Below, in pieces: positions 49,754 to 61,775 of a stretch of 64,000 nucleotides of DNA. Within the stretch, counting starts at the first letter, position 1; each line of letters begins with the position of its first letter. The stretch covers positions 248,001 to 312,000 of the forward strand of contig JARKIF010000006.1 in NCBI GenBank assembly GCA_029378245.1, given 5' to 3'. The stretch is from Roridomyces roridus (lineage: Eukaryota > Basidiomycota > Agaricomycetes > Agaricales > Mycenaceae). The translations under genes and the position numbers were made by a program. The notes under the pieces were generated by a model. That model did no database searches. It saw only the letters and a program-made list of their open reading frames with translations, and had not been told where the DNA came from.

Positions 49754-50635
49754 GTCCATGTCCGTTACAGTGATCATGGCATTCAATGAGTTCAACGCGT
49801 TCGTAGTACCACATCACCATAGTTCATGTCCTCTATGCATGGGTGTCAATTGAATGCGTCATTTTTTGCGGAGAGGACCGACCGTCTTCACGATCGCGAG
49901 CAGGTTATTAGAAGAAGACGAACATATCCTGACTCACCATCTCTTGCACTCTGCATCCGAGGCTGGGCCGGACGCTCACCGCTGTTTCGCATTGTTCTGC
50001 TTCGTATTCCAGCTGTGTGTATGCATCGCATCCACTTTCCCAATCCTTAGAAGGCTCCAGGTCTATGGGATGCAGACAGTCAACTCGATGTGCATCCTAC
50101 GAAACCTTGGAAACGGATGATAAACTCTTTCGCTGTCTAGCCTCGTTCGAACCGAGTTCAAGCCATGTTCCAGGCGTTTGCTGCTCGTGTTTTTTTTTGT
50201 CTTCAAGCACCCGAGTAGTTTGCTTCCAAATTCCCTTCCTCTCTCGTCAGTAAATTAGGGGTTGGATACTTACAACAAACTTCGTCGATCATCTCTCCAA
50301 CTCGATGAGCGGAGTTCAAGCTGACGTGGGAGGTCGACAAGGGCAGCGAATATAGATCACCTACTAATAGCAACCCGGTCGCTAGCAACGACATACATTC
50401 CGCTCCGACGAGGCGCCCAGCTTTCATCCACCTGACTCGCCTCTTTTGGGTACATTCCCTCGTTAATGCCACGTTTCCTCATCCCACCACAGCAGGCCCA
50501 AAATCTCCACGTCTCTTTCTCCGCTGTCAAATTGCGCCACGAAGTTTAACGACCCATGACCAAATATATCCAGCCCCTCTCGTGATATAAAACCCAAACC
50601 CAGGCTCGAAGGACACCCAGCTCACCGAATCGAAG
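49754..50635. other. Intergenic, nothing recognised
   Basis: Between the MYND pseudogene and the small gene at 50636. Only the TATA box near its end is supported. Confidence 0.4.
50586..50592 (+). promoter_or_regulatory. TATA box
   Basis: TATAAAA 44 bases upstream of the ATG at 50636 and in the same orientation. It supports that small gene. Confidence 0.55.
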
Positions 50636-51025
50636 ATGAACACGATCCGAACCATGTTCTCTCCTCCCTCCACTCGATACGAGAAACTCGAGAAAAACGC
50701 CACGCGGAGTGATCCCCATTATCATCATCCCACCGGGACACTCATCTCTCAGCTCCGGGACAAATGGACCTCCCGGTTCAAGAGGACTATCCCTCTCCCA
50801 CGACGCCGCCGCCGCGGCCAAGCCCACCTGGATCCGTTCATCGACCCGGAGCTGACCTTCGACGGCGCGTACTGCCACCGTTCGCCGTCGGACGTCGACT
50901 TTGTAGAGCATCATACGTATGGGCGGGTGGTGTTTGAGGCTCATGCCCGTGCCGAGGAGCGGTTCATGCGCAGTGTGTCGTCGCTCGCCTCCAAGTCGAA
51001 TGCGAGTCTCAGTTTGTATCTTTGA
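50636..51025 (+). CDS. Small basic protein of unknown function (129 residues)
   Basis: Single exon. I do not recognise a family. The N-terminal half is basic, with RFKR and PRRRRRG near residues 45-60 that could be a nuclear localisation or nucleic-acid-binding patch. The C-terminal half has a short conserved-looking block FDGAYCHRSPSDVDFVEHHTYGR-like (residues about 75-97) and ends in a Ser-rich tail. A TATA box 44 bp upstream and even use of codons support it as a gene, but the lack of homology recognition leaves doubt. Confidence 0.5.
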   Translation: MNTIRTMFSPPSTRYEKLEKNATRSDPHYHHPTGTLISQLRDKWTSRFKRTIPLPRRRRRGQAHLDPFIDPELTFDGAYCHRSPSDVDFVEHHTYGRVVFEAHARAEERFMRSVSSLASKSNASLSLYL

Positions 51026-52329
51026 GCTGGGAGGTCGTGCTGTGGGAGAATGACGAGATGAATTTGCATATCTAGCTACTTTCATCTTGATTGTATCACT
51101 ACTATATTTTGGATGAGCGCCGTGCCTGTGATGCTGAGATGTACCGGACGGCGGAGTGATGGGGATCGATCACCCAGAGCACTCGGGACGCTCATGTGCA
51201 TGTGCGGGTACATCCTGCTCGGGTGCGGCGAGCCCCGCTGCCGTATCCGAACAAGCAGATTATAGCCACGAGTTCGGAGTCCAATCCCGGTCGTGTTTTC
51301 CACGCCGGCATGCTTGCCGAGTAAGTATTTCAAGCTCGTATCAACTAGCCACAAAATTTCCGGTAAATTGATTAGCTTTTTGTACAAATACTCCCGACAC
51401 TCTAAGAAAAGAAAGACTTCACATGATGGGTCGGCTGATGCGACTGATCCGCTGGCTACGGATGATCCCATCGGCATGTTTAACCCGCTGGCAATACCGA
51501 CTAGGTTTCCACCATTCGGCCAAGGGGGCATCATACATGCGTGCACATGCGTGGCCACTGGGAGATCTTCGAAGTGGTCCTCCGATCAAACGACGCGATC
51601 TCTGGGCAGACCGTCTCGGGGCGGACAGTGGGTCGGTACAACTGGTTGGTTCGGGATGGAAGACGGAACGGTGATCGGGTATGGACTATGGGTAGTTTGG
51701 TACATATCACCGAGTTGACTGGAGAAGTGTGGATCTCCATCGGAACTGCGGCCGCCGGCTACTCAACGCCGAAAAACTGAATCGAAAGCAAGGCAGAGAA
51801 GAGAAGTTCTCGAGTAATTTCGAAGGAGGATTTGCGATGCTTGAGATTCAGTTTCCTATCCCTCCTGGCGTGCTTGAACGTGGCTGTAAGGACCCTATAC
51901 TTATACCGATTCGAAACCCCCATCCGCAGGGTAGTTGCCGCCGGGATGCAGGAATAGAAAACACGTACAGTTGGAATCCCGATACGTCTCAATCAGGCGC
52001 CCCAAGCAATGGGCCGGACAGGATATCGAATAACGGTGCGAAGACTGGAATGAAGACTCGCTGTTACTTCTTCCCTCGGATCAAAGACCCTTCAGTTCGG
52101 AGTTTCTTGCACTCAACCGCTGATCGTTGATACTCTACCAGGGTACAATCGGTGGTCGTCGGATACGGAAATCCCAACAGACTCGGAGTCGGAGCAGACG
52201 TGAGATCAGACAATCGGCGGGGTAGCGGGTACGAGGGCCAGGATGTCCCATCGCGATGGGTATCTCACTCTCCGTGGCGCTCCGAGTTTGCAAGGTACCT
52301 GGTTCTGATTCGAATTTTGGAGAGGACGT
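51026..52329. other. Intergenic, nothing recognised
   Basis: Several overlapping short frames on both strands; none closes by splicing or shows a motif. Confidence 0.4.
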
Positions 52330-52337
52330 ATAAAAGG
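52330..52337 (+). promoter_or_regulatory. TATA box of the GMC oxidoreductase gene
   Basis: TATAAAAG, 61 bases before the ATG at 52391. Position and orientation fit a core promoter. Confidence 0.7.
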
Positions 52338-52390
52338 AACAGTGGGAGTGGTGCTCATCAATCCAGCCAGCTGCAGCCCACCCGCGCACC

Positions 52391-54577
52391 ATGGCTTTCC
52401 CTGCCCAATTCCTCCTCCTCTTGCCACTCTTCCTCGCTGGGACTCAAAGTGAGGCAAAGATCTACGACACCGTTGCAGAGCTGCCCGCGTTGAAATATGA
52501 CTTTATTGTCGTCGGAGGTCCGTACTCTCTGCAAAGTCTCACTTGCAACTTAACATTGGCTTGCGTAGGGGGAACCGCAGGCAATGCGGTAGCCAACCGC
52601 CTCAGCGAGAATCCCGCATGGTCTGTCCTGGTCATCGAGGGTGGTCCTTCGTCAGTCTTCCATCCCTGCGTTCCCATAAGTGATATATCAACCAAATGGA
52701 TCATCACAGGAACGTCGGTGTTCTGGACAATCAGGTCCCAGGCCTCGCCGTAGATCTCTTCGCACCATCATCTGGTTTCACTTGGTAAGTGGTTTGTTCT
52801 CAGCGGCGATACCGCATCAAGATCAATGAGGATGTATACTCACCTCTTTCAGGCAATTCAACACCGTCGCCCAGCCGTTCGCAGACAATCGTGTCATGGG
52901 ATACCCGAGAGGGAGGATTCTTGGCGGGTCGAGTGGTATCAGTGCGTACTATTATCACCAGCTATTGACATACATTGACAACTCACAGACGAGATGTGGT
53001 ACACCAGGGGCAGTTCCGAGGATTTCGATCGCTTCGCCAGCGTTACAGGCGATAAAGGGTGGGGATGGGATGCCATGTTCCCGTACTTCCTCAAGAATGA
53101 ACGGTGGACGACTCCAGCCGACAAACACAACACCAGCGGTCAATTCAACCCCAAATTCCACAGCACGACTGGAATGAACTTTGTCTCACTGCCTGGCTAC
53201 GGGTGGCCGACGTTCCCGCGGATCATTGCTGCCGCAGCAGAGCTTCCGGATGTTTTTCCGTTCGTGGAGGACTACAACTCTGGCTCGCCGATTGGTCTCG
53301 GATGGGTGCAAAGCACTATCGGGAATGGCACTCGGTCCAGCTCGGCGGCTTCCTATCTGGGCGAACCGTTCATCAGCCGGCCGAACCTCGACGTGCTCGT
53401 CAACGCACAGGTCTCCCGCATCTTGCCATCCAGCAAGGACTCGACGCACTTCAACCAGGTCGAGTTTTCGCAGGATTTCACAAGTACGTTGATCCGCAGG
53501 TGATCATATCAATCATTGATGATTGATTGCCAGCATTGTTCGTCGCCACGGCCACCAAGGAGATTATTCTGTCCGCCGGAGCGATCGCATCGCCCCAGAT
53601 TCTGTTGAACTCGGGCATCGGGAACAAAACCTACCTGGAGAGCCTGAACATTCCCTCCCTGATAGACCTCCCCGCCGTCGGCCAGAACATGTCCGAACAG
53701 CCGCTGGTTTCCAACAGCTGGTTTGTCAACACCACGGAGACGTACGAGAGCTTCAACAACAATGACACCCAGCGGGACATCGATTTGGCCCAGTGGAATG
53801 CGACGAGGACAGGGCCTCTTGTTAGTATTGTCGGGTCCCATGTTGCTTTCCTCCGGTTGGATGCCAATGGAACTGCGCTTGGAAACTTTGAGGACCCCGC
53901 TGCCGGCCCAAAGACACCCCATCTCGAGATGGAGTTTGCTGTAAGTTCGATCATATCTTCCTTGCTGGAAACACACTGAAGAGACTTTCAGAGCGGAATC
54001 GGTTTGGAAGTCCCGATTCCGGCGGGTGGAGGGAATTTCATGAGCGTCCAATGTGTCGTCGTCAGCTCAGCCAGCCGTAAGTTCTTCTCTCAATTCTTCG
54101 GAAGTAGTATACTCAATCCGTGACCCAGGCGGCTCCGTCACCCTCAACGCAACTGACTTCTCCCCGTTCTCGCACCCTATCATCGACCCCGCAACCTTTG
54201 CCAGCGAGTTTGACTTCCAAGCGATGAAAGAGGGGTTGAACAAGGTATTCCAATTCATGTCGACCTCCGCCTGGGACGGCTTCGTCATGCGGCCCCTCGA
54301 CAACCTCGCCTCGGCTCTCTCGGGAGGGGACGCAGGCCTCGAGGCGTACATCCGGGCTAACGCGGTAGCAAACTTGCACCCCGTGGGCACAACGGCCATG
54401 TCGCCCAAGGGAGCGCAGTGGGGTGTCGTCGATCCGGATCTGTTGTTGAAGAAGGCGACGGGGGTGAGGATTATTGATGCCGGGGTCATGCCGTATGTGA
54501 CGAGTGGGCATACGATGGCGCCGACTTATGCTGTGGCTGAACGTGGGGCGGATCTCGTCAAACAGACGTGGGCATAA
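52391..54577 (+). CDS. GMC oxidoreductase, aryl-alcohol-oxidase-like (AA3)
   Basis: Secreted FAD enzyme expected to oxidise alcohols (aryl alcohols in the closest group) and release H2O2. 602 residues; seven introns (52518-52568, 52651-52709, 52785-52852, 52942-52988, 53484-53533, 53941-53991, 54077-54128) leave 1,809 coding bases. Signal peptide [14 protein letters not shown]. The FAD fold [20 protein letters not shown] spans the first intron; GGSSG.N.M.YTRG is the GMC signature 1; [15 protein letters not shown] is signature 2. The catalytic pair is His in [10 protein letters not shown] and His in [19 protein letters not shown] near the C-terminus. All key residues are present and the splice pattern closes perfectly, so the gene looks intact. 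Such oxidases feed H2O2 to peroxidases and LPMOs in wood or litter decay. Confidence 0.95.
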
Positions 54578-54821
54578 GTAAGTAAATTGGACGGGATGAA
54601 ATGTGCACAACTATATATTTTTATATGTTTTCTATCTGAATCACGAATCGAAGAATCCAATTACTTGAAGTTGGAGAGCTAGGGAGCTTTGAAAACTAAA
54701 CAATGCGGCCACAGAGGAGATTTGAAAGTTGAGCAAAAAGTTGAGTGCGTCTTGTGATGCCCGTGACCGTCGCATCAGACCGGCCGATGATACGAATCGC
54801 CCATCAGATAAGGGCTTGTCG

Positions 54822-56881
54822 ATGACCGCCATCCACCCCGCCCTCCTGCCGCGAAATGTGTCCAAACTCCGTAGCTCCTTCCAGGTCCGTATCCACTCTG
54901 TGCTCCGTGGGTTTGAAGCTCAACTCCTCTGAAGCCGTTCGCGCGGAGAGCAATGGCTGCGCGCTCGTGGATCGTGTTCTCACCAGCAATGCTTGCTCAG
55001 CTCACTGGCGAGGAAGCTCTCGGGATGTTACCCGTCATCTACGCGACTCTCGACCCGTCATTCATTCCCTCCCCGGAGATTCTCGATGTTCTACCGGTGA
55101 CAGATCCCCCGACTCCAGTGCCCGCAGCAGAGCACAGTATGGCCGCAATCTCATTCCTTTCGTCAATCTCGAGCAACCCGCTGTTTCCCCGTGACACTTT
55201 CGTGAATCTCTGGCCGCGAGTGTGGCAATGGGCCCGATTTCTCCAATTGTATAGTGACTGCTCTGCCACTGCTGCGCGAGCAGACGCTTTCTACCGCCCC
55301 GTGTGCGGTATTCTTCGCGACTTCACCCAGCACTCCCCGACCCAGCAGATCATAACCAAGACGTCTGATATACGCCAGGTGTTTTGCACATCCTGGAAAG
55401 TGCTAGTGCAAGGATTTGGTCTGGATGACCCGTCTACACGGCTATCCGCCATCGGATCCTGTCTTCGTGGACTGGCCATCATCATCCGTACAATGAAAAG
55501 CACCACGGATGGGGACCAGCTTTCCGAAGTGCTCGAGGGGTGTGATGGGAGCCTCGAGGTCTTTTCATCGATTGTGATACAGACGGTGTCTCTGTGTGGG
55601 AAACACTCTCACACTCCAGGCTCCTTATCCTCCTTTGCCGGTGTCCTCATGCTTCTCGACCACATATACACCGAATCACCCGATACCCTCGATTACATGC
55701 GATACGGGGGGATCATCTCTGCCTTGGTGTCGTCGTTAGACATCACGGCGGTTCAATCTTCGCCGCATCCACTAGGTCTTACGACTCTCTTGCAGCTCCT
55801 GTCTGCATCTCCAGGGTACCCTTGGGTGCTCGAGGCTGTCCGCGCGGGGTTCCTCGACCACGTTGTCTCGACGGGGGTGAGAATAGGTTCTGGCCAAGTA
55901 CCTGACTTGGATCATTTCTTAGGGCTTCTGGGGACTGTTTTGCCCCTCAGTCTGGTGTCTTGCAGGGTCGTCGTCGCGATGAAAGAAGCTTTTTCCAGGC
56001 TCGAGGCGCAGACTCGCCACGTCAACTTTACTCGCTCGACGCTTTATGCCAAGTGGAACGATCTGAAGGCCTTGGTGCACGAGCGGGCAAGGGTTTTGGA
56101 GGTATGGGAGGCTTCCGGCCGAGAATCGTTTCTAGGGTGCTATAATCTGAAGGTAAGCCGTGCATGAGTCGATTCCCAGCAAAAGCACTAATGGAACCCA
56201 GTGCGACAAGGTTGACAAGAAGCAGAAATTCCGACGTTGCTCAGTCTGCAACACCGCCGCATACTGTTCTCGGGAGTGTCAGCGCGTCGACTGGATTGAT
56301 GGACATCGCGACGACTGCCTTGTCTTTCTGCGTGGCCATTGTGGTATGTCCATTATAGGTATCTGTCCCATATCTGTCTCGCCTTACATTCAACACTTGT
56401 AGAATTCAGTAGCATCGGCCTCACATACCGTGAGACCTCATTTCTCCACGCACTTGTGGCTGCCGACTACCAACGTCTACGCCTCGGAATTCTGCGCGAC
56501 ATGATAACATTCATATCAACCAACCCCAATACTCAGTTCTATCTTTGCTTCGACTACACCGGTTCCGGCGCCGTTCAGCTGACCATCTCGCCACTCCCCC
56601 AGTTGGACACACCCCATCCGCACCCAGCGCGCGTCGCACGGTCAGGCGGACTTCTCGTTATGCATATCATTCGCATTCCGCACGGGACGCCGAAGGGGAC
56701 GCCCCGTTCGAGTTATATGATGTGGCCGCTTCGTGCCACGAATTCTCGACTTTACGAAGGATTGGTACATATTGCCCGCATGGTGGGCGGTGGGTTGGGG
56801 GATGCAGAGATGCGATCGCGACTCCTGCATTTGATTCGGGAGACTGAGAAGGACGGAGATTACAGGGAGTGTCATCTTTGA
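54822..56881 (+). CDS. MYND-finger protein of the 'HPALLP' mushroom family (copy A)
   Basis: 633 residues from four exons (introns 54885-54934, 56153-56201, 56344-56402; coding length divisible by three). N-terminus MTAIHPALLPRN, then an all-helical region with repeated LxxLL-type patterns (GEEALGMLPVIYATLDP; LWPRVWQWARFLQLY; SPGYPWVLEAVRAGFLDHV). The MYND finger is split by an intron: CYNLKC, RCSVCNTAAYCSRECQ, GHRDDC (residues about 425-465). A C-terminal domain, RETSFLHALVAADYQRLR to the end, follows. MYND fingers mediate protein-protein contacts. No SET domain is present. The partner gene downstream is a tail-to-tail paralogue. I placed the start by matching the equivalent exon in that paralogue. 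Confidence 0.88.
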
Positions 56882-56940
56882 ACTATTTTCTTGAAAATCT
56901 ATGTGCTATATCAGAATCGGATACGTACATTCATGTATGA

Positions 56941-58997
56941 TTAGCAGTGGCACTCGGCACTATCCTCGCCCGTCTCTTTGACTAAATTCTGCACAAGAGC
57001 CTCCACTTGTTCGTCCGATAATCCACTCGCCTCGTGCGATATGCGCACCAGCCCATCGTAGAAGTGCGAACTCGCTGCGCGAAGCGGCCAAATTACATGG
57101 CTCTGACGTCCAGTGCCATGCGAAATACGGATCAGATAGAGGACGAGGCGTCCATTGGAACGGGCAACACGGGCCGAGTGCGGGTTGGGGAGGTGCAACT
57201 CGGAGAGTGGCCAGACGGATATTCGGATTCCGGCGGCTGGGGGCCCTGGACTCGCGTAGTTGAGACGAACGAAGAACGGCGTGTCGGGATGGGCTGCCAT
57301 GAATTGTATCATGTCTACTGCGATTGCGACCCGAAGACGGCGATAGTCGGAAGCCACAAGCGCATGTATAAACGATCTCTCGCGGTATCTAAGCCCAATA
57401 CGAGAGAATTCTGAAGCCATTTAGGACTAGATATGGAACGAAACGGAATACACCAACGACGATGCATGTACAGAAAAGAATGGCAGTCTTCGCGGTGTCC
57501 ATCCGTCCAGTCGGCGCGCTGACAAGCAGTCGAGCAATATGCGGCGGTGCTGCAGACCGAACAACGTTGAAATTTTTGTTTGTAGTCAACGTTGTCGCAC
57601 TGGAGGCCCATGAGACTGAAAATTATGGGTCGGGTCAGCACTCACCTCCAGGTTATAACAGCCCAAAGACAATGGTCGGGCCAAGGCGTTCCATGCGTCC
57701 AACACCCCTGCCCGCTCATCGACCAAGGCCTTGAGATTGTGCCACATGGGAAACAACATTGAGCGACAGAACCTCTCGTCATGGGACGCAGTCTCGACTC
57801 GAGAAAACGCCCGCTTCATCTCCACGATGGCCGGGTAAAATATCAAACTTTGTGGAAGAACGGTTTCCAGCAACTCGGAGAAATGGCCGAGGTCTGCCAT
57901 TGGTGCAGAGCCTATCTTCATGCCGGTGGAAATGACATGGCTGCAGAGACCGGCGCGGAGAGCCTCCATAACCCAAGGGTACCCCGGGGAGACGGAGAAA
58001 AGCTGTATGAGCGGTGCAATCCCTAATGGCACTCCCGTAGGCCCTTCAGGATGTCCCAGACGGGGTGAACCGAGTAGCTCGATGGCTAGAGTTGGTACCC
58101 AAGCTGAAACCACCCCGTTGTGTGGCAAGGAATCGTAGATATCGGGGGCGACTTGATACAAGTGGTCCAGAAGCAAGGATATCCCGGAATAAGCGGAAGC
58201 CACGGCAAAGGACTTTGAGTGCGTGGTGACGAGGGATATGGTCTGTTTCAAGACTGATACAAGGGCGTGGTGGCTCCCGCCGCATCCCTCAACCAGTTCC
58301 GACAGTTCCTGTCCGTCGGGGGTGGATCCCGGTGTACTGAGCTTGATCGCCGCACGCAGACAGGCTCCAATAGCGGACAGCCGTGTCGAGGGATCGTATT
58401 TGCTTGAACCCTGGAGTAGCACTCTCCAACCCACACAGAGTACTCGGGTAATGCCAGGTGTTGTGAGCATGGCCTGGTGAGTTGGGGGGTGTTTCATGAA
58501 TTCGTGAACGATTCTCGGCAGAGGGCAATAGATGGTTGACGCTTGCAAAGCAGTCGATGAGCATTCGCCGTACAAGTAGAGAAAGTCGACCCATTGCCAC
58601 AGTCGAGGCCAGAGATCGGCCGCTGCGGCCAGCGGAAAGTGTGGGTTTCTGACCATCTTTTCCAGAAAAGCCAGTGTTATGAGGGCGCTTTCTGCGGCGG
58701 GCACCTCTTCGGCTATCGACAGAGTATCCAAAACGCCCGCGGAGGGAATTAACAACGGATCGAGGGTCGAGTAGATGACAGGTAGCAGACCGAGGGCTTC
58801 CTCGTCACCAACAGTCCGCAGTCGCGTAAGAACAAGGGGTGAGATGCCCGTCCATGATCGCGGGGCAATTATTTTTCGTGCGAAGGGCTGAGGAGGCGGT
58901 GAGTACGGATGCAAGCGCGAGGTGGATGCAATACTTGGAAAGAACGACGCAGGAGGGACAAATTTTGCGGGAGGACGGCAGGGTGAATGGTGGTCAT
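56941..58997 (-). CDS. MYND-finger protein of the same family (copy B), inverted paralogue
   Basis: 637 residues from four exons with introns at the same places as copy A (58888-58934, 57600-57645, 57411-57460). N-terminus MTTIHPAVLPQN joins PFARKIIAPRSW, matching PFARRAMAARSW in copy A. Shared blocks include DEEALGLLPVIYSTLDP, LWPRLWQWVDFLYLY, SPGYPWVMEALRAGL, the finger (CYNLEC, RCSVCSTAAYCSTACQ, GHREDC) and RERSFIHALVASDYRRLR. The stop codons of A and B are 60 bp apart, so the transcripts must overlap or terminate very close together. A longer upstream open frame exists but is excluded because the first intron and start match copy A. Confidence 0.88.
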
Positions 58998-60601
58998 ATG
59001 CAAGCTTGAAGGAGTAGGGGTACTCCTTATCGGATCCGGTTGCCATCACATGTCTTTGACGTGCGCGATGGTGATTGCCAGACTTGCCTGCCGTTGGCCA
59101 TGAGGCCCTATCGCCTCCCATCAGGGGCCCTGTTTGGGCCCCAGAGTCGCCAAGCTCCCTCTGCCACTGGCTCCGTTCCCGGCGGTCCCATGGCAATGTA
59201 CTTACCTGGAATGCCGAAACTTTCTGTCCTTCCGATCTGGTTTTCCTAGTCCGACGGTGTCGATACGTATAACAAATACTCCGAAATATCGTCCTGGCTT
59301 GACTTTGGCCACGATACTCGGTGAGTGGGGATCTAGACCAAAAGAGTGCTTGCAACCGTCCAACTATCTGGAAAGCGAACTCGAATGGAGAAAGACAGAT
59401 GTCTTTTGGGAGTGGCGGAATGTACGTGGTACGTGGGTTGTTTCGTGATACGCGAAATGAGGTACTGAAGTCCTGTAATAACAGAACGTCAATGGATACG
59501 ACGAAGAATGTACTCTTCGTGAGTAGATTCGAGCGAGTAAGACAGGAGGGCAAATATGGCAGAAAGCAGAGTCGTAGGAGGTTATTCTCTCCTTGGACAG
59601 ATGTTTGGAAGCACTAGGCAAATTCTCTTTGCGATAGAGAATGATGGGTAGAAATGCGACATTTCACTACTACATACATCTTGGCTTATATACGGCCAGA
59701 GACCCAAAATAGAGGAAACAAACAATGAAACAATGAAAATGCAACCAAGAGATTATCAGTGGATAAAACAAAGAGCCAGTGTAAATGGGGATGTTCCTGA
59801 ATGCAGGGGTGACCGTGTAAAAATCCAAAAGAGCCCAGGAATTCGGTAGCGGTCGTGCGTCCAATAGAAAGTCGAAACGCAGAGTCATCTGCCCATTTTG
59901 TCCGCATGGTGCCCGGAAATGTATTTCTTGCGGCGGCTCGGGGTTCTAATGAATGCAGGGTCACATGCTTCCATAGAGAAGTAAAAGGTTTAGGGTATAG
60001 GTCGGGCGGCCGAGCGAAACGATGTTTTCCAAAACCCGATCGGAAATTGCCGAACACTTTTCCATGGTTCGATCCCAGCCGTGTGCATGCGCGCGCAACT
60101 CATATTCCAGTAGAATGAAACATATGGAATCACTGGCACATTGGAGGGAATCGTGAATGGATTGTGGATGTGAGGGAATGGCAGTTCCGAGGGTATTTTC
60201 ATGTAAAACCATGAAATGGTGTCACAACGGTCCACGGAATGTCAGAGTCTGCGGGAGAGCAGATGAGACGTGGATGGTTGCCTTGGAACCTCTTAGAATT
60301 GCCACAATCCAAGGCTCCCTGATGCCCAGCAGGTGAGTCCCATTTCGAAGGTAGTAAGTATTCAGTGTTCACTAATCCAATTAACTGCCAATACAACCAA
60401 AAGTCCTCCATCCTCGACAATTTACTGCAAATTTACTGGTGTCAAATTGAGGCATGCAGATTCAAAAGGGTACTCTCGACCTGGAATCTAACCAGCCGGG
60501 TCCAGCCACCCGACACGACGTAGCCACCCGGAACCGCACGGGTCACGCAAAGTCTCTAATTCATTGGCCAAGCTATATAGGGGTGGACACCGACCTTCAT
60601 C
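58998..60601. other. Intergenic, nothing recognised
   Basis: Upstream of MYND copy B. The minus-strand frame continues open for several hundred bases but lacks family sequence, so it is probably 5' leader. A/T-rich, with no repeat structure that I can define. Confidence 0.4.
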
Positions 60602-60695
60602 GGCCGCGTGGCAAAATGGTTACTGCGTTGCTTTCCGGCTACAGCATTAGCTTCTGGTTAGGCAGAGATTGTGCGTTCGATCCGCACCGTGGTCG
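60602..60695 (+). tRNA. tRNA-Arg(CCG) with a 21-nt intron
   Basis: Full cloverleaf. Acceptor GGCCGCG (60602-60608) pairs with CGTGGTC (60688-60694), seven pairs with two G-T; discriminator G at 60695. D-arm GCA/TGC with GG in the loop. Anticodon stem TTGCT (60628-60632) pairs with GGCAG (60661-60665). The loop reads TT-CCG-G, then an intron at 60639-60659 in the canonical 37/38 position, then A. T-arm GTGCG-TTCGATC-CGCAC is perfect. Anticodon CCG (60635-60637) reads the Arg codon CGG. Mature length 73 nt. The acceptor sequence and discriminator agree with eukaryotic tRNA-Arg. Confidence 0.93.
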
Positions 60696-60700
60696 GGTCC

Positions 60701-60707
60701 TTTTTTT
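60701..60707 (+). terminator. RNA polymerase III terminator
   Basis: Run of seven T on the sense strand, five bases after the tRNA end. Confidence 0.85.
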
Positions 60708-61775
60708 GTCATTCTTTTTCGAATAAAATGCTGTTAGCCAGCGACCCACAACACTTTGTGCATCCCCTATCTCATTTGCTCAGCACTCAAATTAGACCAG
60801 TGCAAGTGACGTGCAATGTCTCCCCTTCTGATTCGCGAATGTCAATGCGCCGCATCAATGATCGGCCCCACATCTTGTTCCTGACTCCCACCACCACTTT
60901 GGCCACCCCTCCTTTCTGGGCTACTTCTTGTCGCCCTTACTCCAGACATCTGTCAATGTGTTGGGGGTACAATCACGGACACGGCCCTGACGGACACCAG
61001 CTCAGCGTCATCCGAAGGCAGTACTACCTAGTCCTTCGCTGGCTCAAATCACACACGATTCACGGAGATAGCTGGCGGCTACCTAGATCATGTCTGCTGT
61101 GTACGCGCCGTGAGTCCGTGACTTGATACGTGGAGCCAGGTAGGAGGCGCGCATCGGAGGCGGGGGCGGAGGCGGAGGCGGAAGGGAGCACGTTGAACTA
61201 ATTTCTGCCGTCGGTGATTTCTTGCCGGTGCCAAAATTGCCAAAACGTTAACATTGCATTGCAATTCAGTAACATCCCTGGTATCAACAAAATCTTACAC
61301 GATCGGTCACCCCGTGTAGTCCTTTTACTGGCTCGAATCACACACGATTCACGGAGATAGCTGGCCGCTAGCTCAGACTCGGACTCCACTGCCGACAGGG
61401 AGTGTATTGTCGTCGGTGATGGGGTCATGGCCGACGTCTATGGATTACCAATTCGTCTGCGGATTGGCCGCTCCATTCTTGACTGTCTGGATCAACGTCG
61501 GCTACGATTGGACGTTTCAATACACAGCGGAACCTAACTCGACCTGGGAGCATTTGAAATGGAATTTGAACGGATCCAGCGCTCGGGACGGCGTCACGGA
61601 ACCCTCGGGTGTTTCTGACGACCTAAAGGTTGACTATCCCTTGACGAGTATATGCGTTGCGGTTCGTTCCCACTCTAGTGTCTATTCAAGTGAGTGGCGA
61701 GATCCGGGGTATGCATTTGCAGGAGCGTATATTAAGCAGGGCGCCGCAACTAAAGAACCATCCCCCTTAGCTGCC
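60708..61775. other. Intergenic with a direct repeat and a G-rich minisatellite
   Basis: A 50-bp direct repeat occurs at 61031-61080 and 61319-61369, with three substitutions and a one-base length difference near the start (common core: atcacacacgattcacggag). Between the copies, 61156-61182 is a run of ggaggc units. No gene is supported; the frame that runs into the oxygenase from 61407 has no motif before 61776. Confidence 0.5.

Noticed and set aside
57586..59553. A 655-residue minus-strand frame suggesting an N-terminal extension of MYND copy B
   Set aside because: The first exon and intron at 58888-58934 match copy A exactly, so the true start is 58997 and the extra sequence is 5' leader plus intron.
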